A DNA stretch of 64,000 nt, taken from assembly GCF_943181405.1 (NCBI RefSeq), contig NZ_CALPBY010000003.1, forward strand, positions 62,001-126,000, in the 5' to 3' direction. A program made the position numbers and the translations under genes. The notes below the pieces were generated by a model, which worked only from the letters and a program-made list of their open reading frames with translations, ran no database searches and was not told the DNA's origin. Positions within the stretch are counted from its first letter, which is position 1. Every line of letters starts with the position of its first letter. Below are positions 9,116 through 15,756 of the stretch, piece after piece. The stretch is from Cellulosimicrobium sp. Marseille-Q4280. GTDB taxonomy: Bacteria; Actinomycetota; Actinomycetes; Actinomycetales; Cellulomonadaceae.

Positions 9116-10158
9116 TCGTCAGCCGGGCCTTCGGCGCGGGCGAGCGCTGCGACGAGGGTGTGCGGGTCGCTGGAGTAGAACCCGGCGTTGGTGCGCCCGT
9201 TCAGCTCGACGACCAGCGGCCGGTCGTCGGGCCCGAGGGCGACGTCAAGCACGTAGTCGCGCATGGCCGGCGCCTCGTCGGCGAGCTCGGCGGCCACGTC
9301 GCGGGCGTACGCGACCAGAGTTTCGCGCACGGCGCGGTTCTGGCCGACCGGGGCACCCTCGGTGCGGTGCTCGCGCAGCACCGGGTCGAACGCGGCCAGC
9401 GGGTCCCCCGGGTCGGCGAGCCGGTCGAGCGGGGTGTGCGCCTCGATGCACGCGGCGCCGGTGACGGGCTCGTGCCCGGCGACGAACACGCGGTACTCGA
9501 ACCGCATCGGCACGTAGTCCTGCACCATGAGCGGGCGGTGGGCGCCCTCCATGCCGATGATGGCCCACTCGGCGCCCTCGCCGAGCTGCTCGCGGACGGC
9601 GTCCATGAGCGTCTGGCCGGCGCGGGCGCGCACCACGAGGACCTTGGTGGCGCGGGCCTTGACGAAGAACTCCTCGGTGCCGGGCCGCTCGGCGGCCAGG
9701 CGCGCCATGACGGCGTCGGCGTCGTGCTCGTCGTGCGACAGCGCGTCGGCCGGAACGATGCGCCGGCCAGCGCGGCGCGCGAACGTCTCCAGCGTCAGGT
9801 AGCCCGAGGCGATCGCGTCGGACTCGTCGGCCGGCAGGGCGTGGCGGCCGAACACGACGCCGAGCTCGAGGACGTCGTCGCTCGGCTCGGGGTCCTGGCC
9901 GCGCATGCGCGCCATCGCCGCGCGGGCACTGGGGTTGTCGTCGTCGATCGTGACGGCGGGGCCGAGCACGTCGAGCGCGGCCTGCACCCGGAACGCGGAC
10001 TCGACCCAGTCCTCGAAGTCGCCGCCGGGGCCGGGGTCGGCCGGGCCGACGTGCTGCGTCCATGTCGCGGCCAGGCGCGCGAGCACCGGGTTCGTCAGGT
10101 CGAGCGGCCGGTCGGGCCGCAGCGCCTTCATCTGCACGTGCGGGCGCCGGGCGCTCAC
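9112..10158 (-). CDS. ATP-grasp domain protein
   Basis: 348 residues. The C-terminal half fits the ATP-grasp fold: FFVKARATKVLVVRARAG (nucleotide-binding lysine region), MVQDYVPMRFEYRVFV and the metal-binding VVELNGRTNAGFYSSD near the end, resembling the DUF4343-type family. Such enzymes ligate an acyl-phosphate to an amine or thiol; the substrate is unknown. The start is the GTG at 10158, which overlaps the upstream stop by four bases (GTGA). Last gene of the operon that begins with the MazG-like protein. Confidence 0.78.
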   Translation of the reverse strand: MSARRPHVQMKALRPDRPLDLTNPVLARLAATWTQHVGPADPGPGGDFEDWVESAFRVQAALDVLGPAVTIDDDNPSARAAMARMRGQDPEPSDDVLELGVVFGRHALPADESDAIASGYLTLETFARRAGRRIVPADALSHDEHDADAVMARLAAERPGTEEFFVKARATKVLVVRARAGQTLMDAVREQLGEGAEWAIIGMEGAHRPLMVQDYVPMRFEYRVFVAGHEPVTGAACIEAHTPLDRLADPGDPLAAFDPVLREHRTEGAPVGQNRAVRETLVAYARDVAAELADEAPAMRDYVLDVALGPDDRPLVVELNGRTNAGFYSSDPHTLVAALARAEGPADD

Positions 10159-10700
10159 CACGACCTCGCGCGGGTGACGGTGGCGCCGACGTCGGAGCCG
10201 GCGCGTGCGGCCTGGGCCAGGACGTGGTCGATCGCGACCTGCAGGTCGGTGGGAGAGGACGTCTTGGGCAGGGCGATGGTGATCGCGACGGTCTCGATGA
10301 TGGCGGTGGGCTCGTTCCACCAGGCGCCGGAGCCGGGCGCGACGTGCTCGAAGGTGCGGTCCTCGCCCTCGGGGTCGGGGACGGGACCGTGCCCGGCCGC
10401 CAGCGCGCAGTGCACCGCGGGGTCGTCGTCGCTGACCGCGCCGCACGTGACCCCGGCGTACAGGTACGTCGGGGTGTCGCGCTCGATGCCGGTCGCGACC
10501 AGCAGCGCGGCGAACGTGTCGACGCCGGTGCGGCGCGCCTCGCGCGCGGCGGTGGACCACACGACGTGCAGCTGGCGGCCGTCGAGGGTGATGCCGTGCT
10601 CGCGCGCGAAGTACGCCAGGGCGTGGTGCCCGCGCTCGGTGCACAGGGTGCGCCAGCGCTCGGTCAGCGTCTTGGCGACGAGGTCGGCCCCGGCGCTCAC
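10155..10700 (-). CDS. hypothetical protein with Cys/His pattern
   Basis: 181 residues, soluble. The middle has CGAVSDDDPAVHCALAAGHG, the same C-x(n)-C-x-L-x-A-G-H pattern as the next small protein upstream, common in small proteins of actinobacterial phages and plasmids and possibly metal-binding. Starts with a GTG overlapping the upstream stop by four bases and ends with the same arrangement toward the ATP-grasp gene. Function unknown. Confidence 0.65.
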   Translation of the reverse strand: MSAGADLVAKTLTERWRTLCTERGHHALAYFAREHGITLDGRQLHVVWSTAAREARRTGVDTFAALLVATGIERDTPTYLYAGVTCGAVSDDDPAVHCALAAGHGPVPDPEGEDRTFEHVAPGSGAWWNEPTAIIETVAITIALPKTSSPTDLQVAIDHVLAQAARAGSDVGATVTRARSW

Positions 10701-10885
10701 GCGGCGGCCGCCGTCACCTCGTACTCGACCCAGACGGTCTGGCGGGCCGGGTTGGCGTGGTCGAACGTGATCGGCTCGCCGGACGGGTCGGCCACGGCCC
10801 GGTGGCCGGCGGGCAGGGTGCAGGCCAGCCCGGGCTCCTCGGGGTGGGCGGAGCCGCAGGGGCGCAGGACGGTCAGGTTGCTCAT
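10697..10885 (-). CDS. small protein with C-x(n)-C-GH motif
   Basis: 62 residues. Contains RPCGSAHPEEPGLACTLPAGH, which may bind a metal through two cysteines and histidines. The ATG at 10885 overlaps the MazG-like gene's stop by four bases (ATGA); its own stop overlaps the next gene. Shares the Cys/His motif with that 181-residue neighbour, so the pair may derive from one domain. Confidence 0.62.
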   Translation of the reverse strand: MSNLTVLRPCGSAHPEEPGLACTLPAGHRAVADPSGEPITFDHANPARQTVWVEYEVTAAAA

Positions 10886-11940
10886 GCTGCGGTCTCCTCG
10901 GGGTTGACGTCCGCCGCGGCGGGGGCGTCGATGATGTGGGCGCCGAGCACGCGCGCGGCCAGGACGATGGGGTCCTCGTCGGGGTGCTCGGCGGCGATGG
11001 TGGCGGCGCGCCAGGCGCGCGCGATGACGTGCGGGGAGTTCTCGCGGCGGATCTCGGCGGCGAGCCCGTCGTTGGCGTAGACGGCGTCGGCGGTCAGGTC
11101 ACGCAGCCGCGCGAGGGCGTCGGGGCCGGGCTCGAGGTGGGCGACCTGGGTCCAGGGGTTGTCGACGTCGTCGCGGTCGGGCGAGCTCGGCAGGTGCAGC
11201 ATCCGGGCGGCCATCGACATCTGCTCGCCCCGGCGGGCCGGGTCGGCATCGGCGACCTCGTAGGCGAAGCGGATGTCGTGGCGGTCGGCGGCCAGGCGCA
11301 GGTCGGCGGCGAGCACGCGGATGCCGTCGCGCTCGTCGATGGCGCGCCCGGGCATGGTGGCCCAGAACGCGCGGATCGCCTCGGGCGCGTACGGGCCGGG
11401 CGCGACGTGGGAGGCGAGCACCGCGGTCATGTCGGCCTCGACGTAGAGCTCGGACTTGAGGGCCTTGCCGTCGGCGCGCTTGAGGGCGTTGCCGTTGGCG
11501 TCGAGCTTGGTCATGTTGGAGGCGTGCACCTCCGCGACGCCCGCGTCGAGCGGGATCGCGGTCTCCAGCGCGGTGCCGGCCAGCACGTAGGCGAGGTCGG
11601 ACAGCTCCTTGGCGACCTTCGCGATGTCCGGCGTGAAGGTGCCGTCCCAGGCGGCCATCGTGGTGGCCCACGCGGCGCGCATCGCGGCCTCGGCGACCGG
11701 GCCCATGATCGAGCCGATGACCTCGCAGAACTCCTCGGCCATGAGGTTCAGGCGCAGCTCGAGGCGCTCGGGCGCGATGACGTCCGGGCCCAGGCCCGCG
11801 GGCCCGCCGGCGACGGGGTGGCCGACGGCGACGTGGAACGAGCGCACGGAGCGCATCAGGTCGGACTCGCCGTCGTAGCGGGTGAGCTCGCGGGAGGGGT
11901 GCGGGCTCACGCCGGTCGGGGCGATGGCGGTGCTGGTCAT
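10882..11940 (-). CDS. MazG-like NTP pyrophosphohydrolase with C-terminal extension
   Basis: 352 residues. The N-terminal part matches the all-alpha NTP pyrophosphatase fold (MazG/PRA-PH/DUF550 group): LRLNLMAEEFCEVIGS gives the EExxE-like metal site, KELSDLAYVL the ExxD site, and VHASNMTKLDANGN the usual following segment. These enzymes hydrolyse (d)NTPs to monophosphates and help phage-like replicons shape the nucleotide pool. The C-terminal 160 residues are unrecognised. The ATG at 11940 has a GGAGA ribosome-binding site, with the CCGCACAT element about 42 bases upstream. First full-length gene of a four-gene operon. Confidence 0.72.
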   Translation of the reverse strand: MTSTAIAPTGVSPHPSRELTRYDGESDLMRSVRSFHVAVGHPVAGGPAGLGPDVIAPERLELRLNLMAEEFCEVIGSIMGPVAEAAMRAAWATTMAAWDGTFTPDIAKVAKELSDLAYVLAGTALETAIPLDAGVAEVHASNMTKLDANGNALKRADGKALKSELYVEADMTAVLASHVAPGPYAPEAIRAFWATMPGRAIDERDGIRVLAADLRLAADRHDIRFAYEVADADPARRGEQMSMAARMLHLPSSPDRDDVDNPWTQVAHLEPGPDALARLRDLTADAVYANDGLAAEIRRENSPHVIARAWRAATIAAEHPDEDPIVLAARVLGAHIIDAPAAADVNPEETAA

Positions 11941-11975
11941 GGGGTGTGCGTCTCCGTACGTGGGAAGGGGTACAC
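11937..11975 (-). CDS. possible 12-codon leader peptide
   Basis: A GTG seven bases after the CCGCACAT element opens a 12-residue frame (VYPFPRTETHTP) whose TGA overlaps the MazG-like gene's ATG by four bases (ATGA). This is the same geometry as the clearer micro-genes at 18964 and 49347. It could be chance, because the MazG-like gene has its own ribosome-binding site. Confidence 0.3.
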   Translation of the reverse strand: MYPFPRTETHTP

Positions 11976-11982
11976 CTGGTGG

Positions 11983-11990
11983 ATGTGCGG
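11983..11990 (-). promoter_or_regulatory. CCGCACAT element, instance 5 (displaced)
   Basis: CCGCACAT about 42 bases upstream of the ATG at 11940. The tenth base downstream is a G, though not part of an ATG or GTG. Confidence 0.65.
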
Positions 11991-11995
11991 CGCGC

Positions 11996-13399
11996 TCAGA
12001 AACGCCCGCGCGGGGACCCGGCGTAGTCGTCGGGGACGTGCACGCCGGCGGCGCGCAGGTGCGCCTCGACGTCGAGCCGGATCGAGTCGTCCAGGCGCGC
12101 GTTGTGCTTGCCGAGCAGCTGGCGCAGCTCCTGGCTGGTGCCGCGCGGACCGCGGGCCTCGACCTCGAAGTTGCCGAGCAGGCGACCGCCGGTGTCGCGC
12201 ACGGCGCCGAGCAGGGACCGCTGGCGCCACATCGCGATCTGGTAGTTCTCGATGCAGTGCCGCATCTGGGCGGACCAGGCGACCAGGGTGGAGCCGTTGC
12301 GTGCGAGCTCGATGGTCAGCCCGCCGGGGGTGGTGCCCTCCAAGGCTCGGTGCAGCGTGTCGTCGGTGATGGCGTAGTCGGTCTTGGCGGCGGCCGCCCA
12401 CTCGGTGTTGCGCATCGCGAGCCGGTGCTGCTGCTCGGCGCGGACCTGCAGCATGAGCCGGTCGTGCAGGTCGGCCCACGAGTCCACGCGGGCCAAGCCC
12501 GGCAGCGGCGCCCACCCGGCGATGTCGGCGAGGCTGGTCCAGGGGACGTCCTCGCGGCCGGTCAGGGCCAGGCGGCGCAGGGATCGCTGGTCGAGCTGGG
12601 CCAGGTGGGCGCGCAGGCCGCGGGCGCCCAGGTCGGCGGCCCGCCCGATGGTCGGGCCGCGCCCGGTCAGGTGCGCGACGGTCCAGTCGACCGGCACGAA
12701 CGGGTGCAGGTGCCAGGCGGTCTGCAGGCGGGCCAGGTCGGGGTGGGCGGGGTCGAGCAGGGCGGCGACGGCGCGGGCGAGGTCCTTGCGGTAGGTGCGG
12801 ACGCCGAACAGCCGCCGAGTGATGGTGGGCAGGTCGTCGGTGAACGCGAAGGCGTTGAGCATGCCCTGCGGCATGGGGCCGGTCCCGTACGAGTGTCGGC
12901 GGACGCCGGCAGTCGCGAGCACCGGGTAGGCGTCGGCGAACGCGACGGGTGCGGGCGCGATGTGGCCGAGCGCGCGGATGCTGCAGCTGAACTCGCCGTC
13001 GCCGGCGACGTCATAGACGTACCGGCTCACGTGCCCGCCGTGGTAGCGCGCGGTGGTGAGCCAGCGGCCGTCGCCCAGGACGCGCAGGTTGATGCGCTCG
13101 TGGGTGCGCCAGCGCGAGTAGGCCTTGCCGGACGCGGTCGGGCCCTTGATGAGCGAGGCGAGGCGGGCCGTGTACCGGTGCGAGGCCGGGTCGTGCTGGA
13201 AGATCTCCCACCGCCACGTCTCGACGCGGCCGCGGTCGTCAGCTCCGGCGTGCTCGCCGTCGAGGTCGGCCATCGCGAGCACCCGGCCACCGCCCGGGGA
13301 GGTGACGGGCGCGTCAGGGGTGACGACCTGGCGCCAGTGCTCGGCTCGAGGGTGCGGCTTCACCAGGCAGCGCACGACGGGGTGCAGGTTCGCGTCCAT
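11996..13399 (-). CDS. PcfJ-like protein
   Basis: 467 residues. The C-terminal part contains MRHCIENY near residue 379, then RSLLGAVRDTGGRLLGNFEVE and RQLLGKHNA. This matches the PcfJ-like family first described on the conjugative plasmid pCF10 and since found on many plasmids, phages and integrative elements; its biochemical role is not settled. The N-terminal 370 residues are unrecognised. The ATG at 13399 is nine bases after a CCGCACAT element. It supports the mobile-element reading of this region. Confidence 0.68.
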   Translation of the reverse strand: MDANLHPVVRCLVKPHPRAEHWRQVVTPDAPVTSPGGGRVLAMADLDGEHAGADDRGRVETWRWEIFQHDPASHRYTARLASLIKGPTASGKAYSRWRTHERINLRVLGDGRWLTTARYHGGHVSRYVYDVAGDGEFSCSIRALGHIAPAPVAFADAYPVLATAGVRRHSYGTGPMPQGMLNAFAFTDDLPTITRRLFGVRTYRKDLARAVAALLDPAHPDLARLQTAWHLHPFVPVDWTVAHLTGRGPTIGRAADLGARGLRAHLAQLDQRSLRRLALTGREDVPWTSLADIAGWAPLPGLARVDSWADLHDRLMLQVRAEQQHRLAMRNTEWAAAAKTDYAITDDTLHRALEGTTPGGLTIELARNGSTLVAWSAQMRHCIENYQIAMWRQRSLLGAVRDTGGRLLGNFEVEARGPRGTSQELRQLLGKHNARLDDSIRLDVEAHLRAAGVHVPDDYAGSPRGRF

Positions 13400-13408
13400 G
13401 CCACACCG

Positions 13409-13418
13409 ATGTGCGGCA
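13409..13418 (-). promoter_or_regulatory. CCGCACAT element, instance 6
   Basis: TGCCGCACAT, nine bases before the ATG at 13399 and downstream of the 13439-13484 terminator, so it restarts transcription for the PcfJ-like gene. Confidence 0.75.
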
Positions 13419-13438
13419 GTGCCCTGCGCGCCCTGCGG

Positions 13439-13484
13439 ACACAGATCGGCCCTCGCCCGTGGCGGGGCGAGGGCCGATCTGTGT
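13439..13484 (-). terminator. strong 20-bp hairpin terminator
   Basis: Perfect 20-bp stem (13439-13458 with 13465-13484) and a six-base loop, directly after the stop of the 13495-13857 gene. Confidence 0.9.
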
Positions 13485-13494
13485 GCTGGTGGTG

Positions 13495-13857
13495 TCAGCC
13501 GGGAAGGGAGGTCTGCGCGTTCTCGACCGGCTCGTCGCTCTGGTGCCAGGACTGGCGCAGTCGGCCCTGGTTGAACAGCACCGTCCACACCCGAGACCAG
13601 TAACCGGCGCCGGCGAGCAGCGGGTGGTCATCCCACGCAAGGCCGCCACCCAGGATGAGGCCGGCGAACACCGCAACGGCGAGGACGGCCAGTACGCCGC
13701 CGGGAGCATGAAGCTCCCAGATGGCCGTAGCCACTCCTGTCAGGAGCACGACGGCCGCGGCCGCGAACTGCAGAAGTGACCAGCGACGGGGCGGGGCCCC
13801 GAAGGCTAGAAGCAGGCCCACGCTCGCTCCGAACAGTGCTGCTGCGATGTACGCCAT
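13495..13857 (-). CDS. three-pass membrane protein
   Basis: 120 residues with three predicted transmembrane helices (about 2-21, 28-49 and 57-76) and a polar C-terminal tail. The start is the ATG at 13857, 23 bases after the stop of the secreted protein, with a GAGCAAG weak ribosome-binding site. It forms an operon with that secreted protein and is ended by a 20-bp terminator hairpin. It could be the membrane partner or immunity protein of the secreted product, but this is a guess. Confidence 0.62.
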   Translation of the reverse strand: MAYIAAALFGASVGLLLAFGAPPRRWSLLQFAAAAVVLLTGVATAIWELHAPGGVLAVLAVAVFAGLILGGGLAWDDHPLLAGAGYWSRVWTVLFNQGRLRQSWHQSDEPVENAQTSLPG

Positions 13858-13880
13858 GTCGTCTTGCTCCTCAGCCTGCG

Positions 13881-14825
13881 CTAGACGCAGTCGTTGTCCT
13901 TGTACCGGAACACCAGCGGGGGCGGAGTCGCGGTGATCGCGATGCACGCCTTGTTGCCGTTCGCGATCGAGGCCTGGGAGAAGATGTACCCGCCGTAGAC
14001 TCCGCAGATGACCGCCAGGGTCGGTGCCATCTTACCCAGCGCTCCACACATGGCACCGGCGCCACCGGCGGTGGCGAGCTGCCGCGTCTCTGAGCGGTTG
14101 AACTTCGCCGACCAGGCCGCCGCGTACCACTTCCACTTCGGGTCGGCCACGACCGGGTAGGCCGTCTCGGAGGTCGGCTCGATGACCTGGACGAGCGCGT
14201 CGCCGTCGATCTCGTAGTGCGAGGCGACCTCGGCACCAGAGGCGTCACGCGCCCACGCGTCCTCGAGCACCGCGGCGGAGAAGTTGCCGTCAGAGGTCTC
14301 GGTGACCAGCGCCACCCCGCCGTCGGCTGTCTCGACAAGCTGTGCGCCGGCACCGAAGGTGTAGGTGAACTCGTGCGGCCCGGAGGCGTCCGGGGTGATG
14401 GTCTGCACGCGCACGGAGCCGTCGTGCAGGACCTGGACCGCGGCGTCCGCGCCGCCGTCCGTGGCCTCGTAGACGACCGTGCCGTCCGAGGCGACCTTGC
14501 CGTCGGCGACGCTGACCTCCTCGGGGAGGTGGACCTGGACGCCGCCGTTCTGCGGCGCGCCGAGGGCGATGGGCTGGCTGGCGTCGAGCGGGACGACGGC
14601 GAGGCTGTCGGCGCTGCCGGTGGTGATCTCGCCTCCCTGCTGCGTGCCTGCGATGACCTGCCCCTGGTTCGGGGCGACGTCGGCGATGAGCTGGGCGGTG
14701 GTCTCGGTCGGGTCCTCGGCGGCCATCGCGCCGGTGAATCCGGAGCCGACCAGTGCCGCGGCGATGACGCCTGCCGTGACTGGTCGGGCGTAGGTGCGTG
14801 TTCTCAACTCGGTGCTCCCTTGCAT
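13881..14825 (-). CDS. secreted protein with YPVVADP motif
   Basis: 314 residues. A Sec signal peptide (about residues 1-35, ending AMAA) precedes a beta-rich acidic region. YPVVADPKWKW near residue 222 begins a distinct C-terminal domain of about 90 residues with glycine/alanine-rich helices and four cysteines. The YPVVADPxW arrangement recurs in many uncharacterised actinobacterial secreted proteins. A perfect CRP/GlxR-type palindrome lies about 69 bases upstream of the start. The next gene encodes a small membrane protein, so a secreted effector with a membrane partner is possible but unproven. Confidence 0.68.
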   Translation of the reverse strand: MQGSTELRTRTYARPVTAGVIAAALVGSGFTGAMAAEDPTETTAQLIADVAPNQGQVIAGTQQGGEITTGSADSLAVVPLDASQPIALGAPQNGGVQVHLPEEVSVADGKVASDGTVVYEATDGGADAAVQVLHDGSVRVQTITPDASGPHEFTYTFGAGAQLVETADGGVALVTETSDGNFSAAVLEDAWARDASGAEVASHYEIDGDALVQVIEPTSETAYPVVADPKWKWYAAAWSAKFNRSETRQLATAGGAGAMCGALGKMAPTLAVICGVYGGYIFSQASIANGNKACIAITATPPPLVFRYKDNDCV

Positions 14826-14893
14826 CCATGAGCTGCCCCCTTGGCGAACTCACGAGCGAGGCTTCCAGAGCTCTGCGCGGGGCGCCAGATGCA

Positions 14894-14909
14894 TGTGACC
14901 CAGATCACA
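14894..14909. promoter_or_regulatory. CRP/GlxR-type operator
   Basis: TGTGA-N6-TCACA, a perfect palindrome matching the cAMP-receptor (GlxR) consensus, in the 223-base gap between divergent genes 14825(-) and 15049(+). It is about 69 bases from the secreted-protein start, so it most likely controls that gene. Confidence 0.65.
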
Positions 14910-15020
14910 TGGTACGTCGAGATTCAACAAACGTACTGGTCAAGCGTCCAAGTGGGCGCCGCGGCGAGGTCGGACCGACACACGGCGCGCGCCGGTCGCG
15001 CTCATGCACGAAGACGCCCT

Positions 15021-15036
15021 TCGAACACGCGTTCGA
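15021..15036. promoter_or_regulatory. LexA (SOS) box
   Basis: TCGAAC-ACGC-GTTCGA fits the actinobacterial SOS consensus TCGAAC-N4-GTTCGA exactly. It abuts the probable -10 element TAGTCT (15037-15042), so bound LexA would block transcription of the gene at 15049. Confidence 0.82.
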
Positions 15037-15042
15037 TAGTCT
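15037..15042 (+). promoter_or_regulatory. -10 element TAGTCT of SOS gene
   Basis: TANNNT-type -10 six bases before the GTG at 15049, implying a leaderless or near-leaderless transcript. Confidence 0.5.
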
Positions 15043-15048
15043 GGGGTG

Positions 15049-15306
15049 GTGAGCAGGCCGACCGGGAACACCCCCTTCCCCCAGCGCGCGCGCAGCCTTG
15101 CGCCGCGCCAGTACGGCCAGCCCGTGACCCAGGCTCCCGAGCCGATCCCCGTGAAGGCATGGGTCGTGACCGTGGCCGGCGACGACCTCGAGGTGGCCGG
15201 TGACGCGACGGCGTGGACGTCACGCGCGGTGCGGGTGCGGTTCGTCGACAAGTTCGGGCACCTCGACAGCGCGTGGCTGTGGGCGGGTGCCGTCAGTCGT
15301 CGCTGA
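15049..15306 (+). CDS. small SOS-regulated protein, unknown
   Basis: 85 residues: a basic proline-rich N-terminus, then a compact domain ending FGHLDSAWLWAGAVSRR. I chose the second of two consecutive GTG codons (15046 and 15049) because it is six bases from the -10 element. The LexA box 13 bases upstream means it should be induced by DNA damage. I do not recognise a function; a link to excision, mutagenesis or division control would fit the regulation. The 3' end overlaps the convergent 15293-15754 gene by 14 bases. Confidence 0.68.
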   Translation: MSRPTGNTPFPQRARSLAPRQYGQPVTQAPEPIPVKAWVVTVAGDDLEVAGDATAWTSRAVRVRFVDKFGHLDSAWLWAGAVSRR

Positions 15307-15754
15307 CGCCCTTGCCGGCCAGCCGGTACCAGCCCTCCCAGCCGTCAGGCACCTGCGGCAGCACCTTGGCGCTCGCGCCCGCAGCCGCGGTGTGCAGCTC
15401 GACGAGGCGGTGCACCCGGTCACGCGCCCTGCGCGGGTTCGCCGCCCGGCGGCCCGTGCGCACCGTGACGCCCGTGCCGGTGAACGTCACGACGCCGTCG
15501 TGGTCCGGGTCGTGCCGGCGCGGGTCCAGGTGAGCCACGACGTCCTCGAACGACATCGTCCCGTCCTGGCCCAGCGGGGCGATCCCCCACAGCGACCCGA
15601 ACGTCGCCACCGGCTTCTTGTTGACCCTGCGGAGCCAGATCGCGTTGATCCAGACCTTCGCGAGCCCGCCCGGGGCGGCCGGGGTGTGGGCGATCGAGCC
15701 GGGGCGCAGGATCACCGGCGAGGCGGGCAGCGACCAGCGGGTCAGGTGCTCCAT
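15293..15754 (-). CDS. hypothetical protein
   Basis: 153 residues, soluble and basic, ending with PDGWEGWYRLAGKGVSDD, a tail that resembles the PEGWYGW end of the 40923-41258 protein. No domain recognised. The ATG is two bases after the stop of the 964-residue protein upstream, whose last codons hold GGAAGGA as a ribosome-binding site, so the two are one operon. Confidence 0.65.
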   Translation of the reverse strand: MEHLTRWSLPASPVILRPGSIAHTPAAPGGLAKVWINAIWLRRVNKKPVATFGSLWGIAPLGQDGTMSFEDVVAHLDPRRHDPDHDGVVTFTGTGVTVRTGRRAANPRRARDRVHRLVELHTAAAGASAKVLPQVPDGWEGWYRLAGKGVSDD

Positions 15755-15756
15755 GA

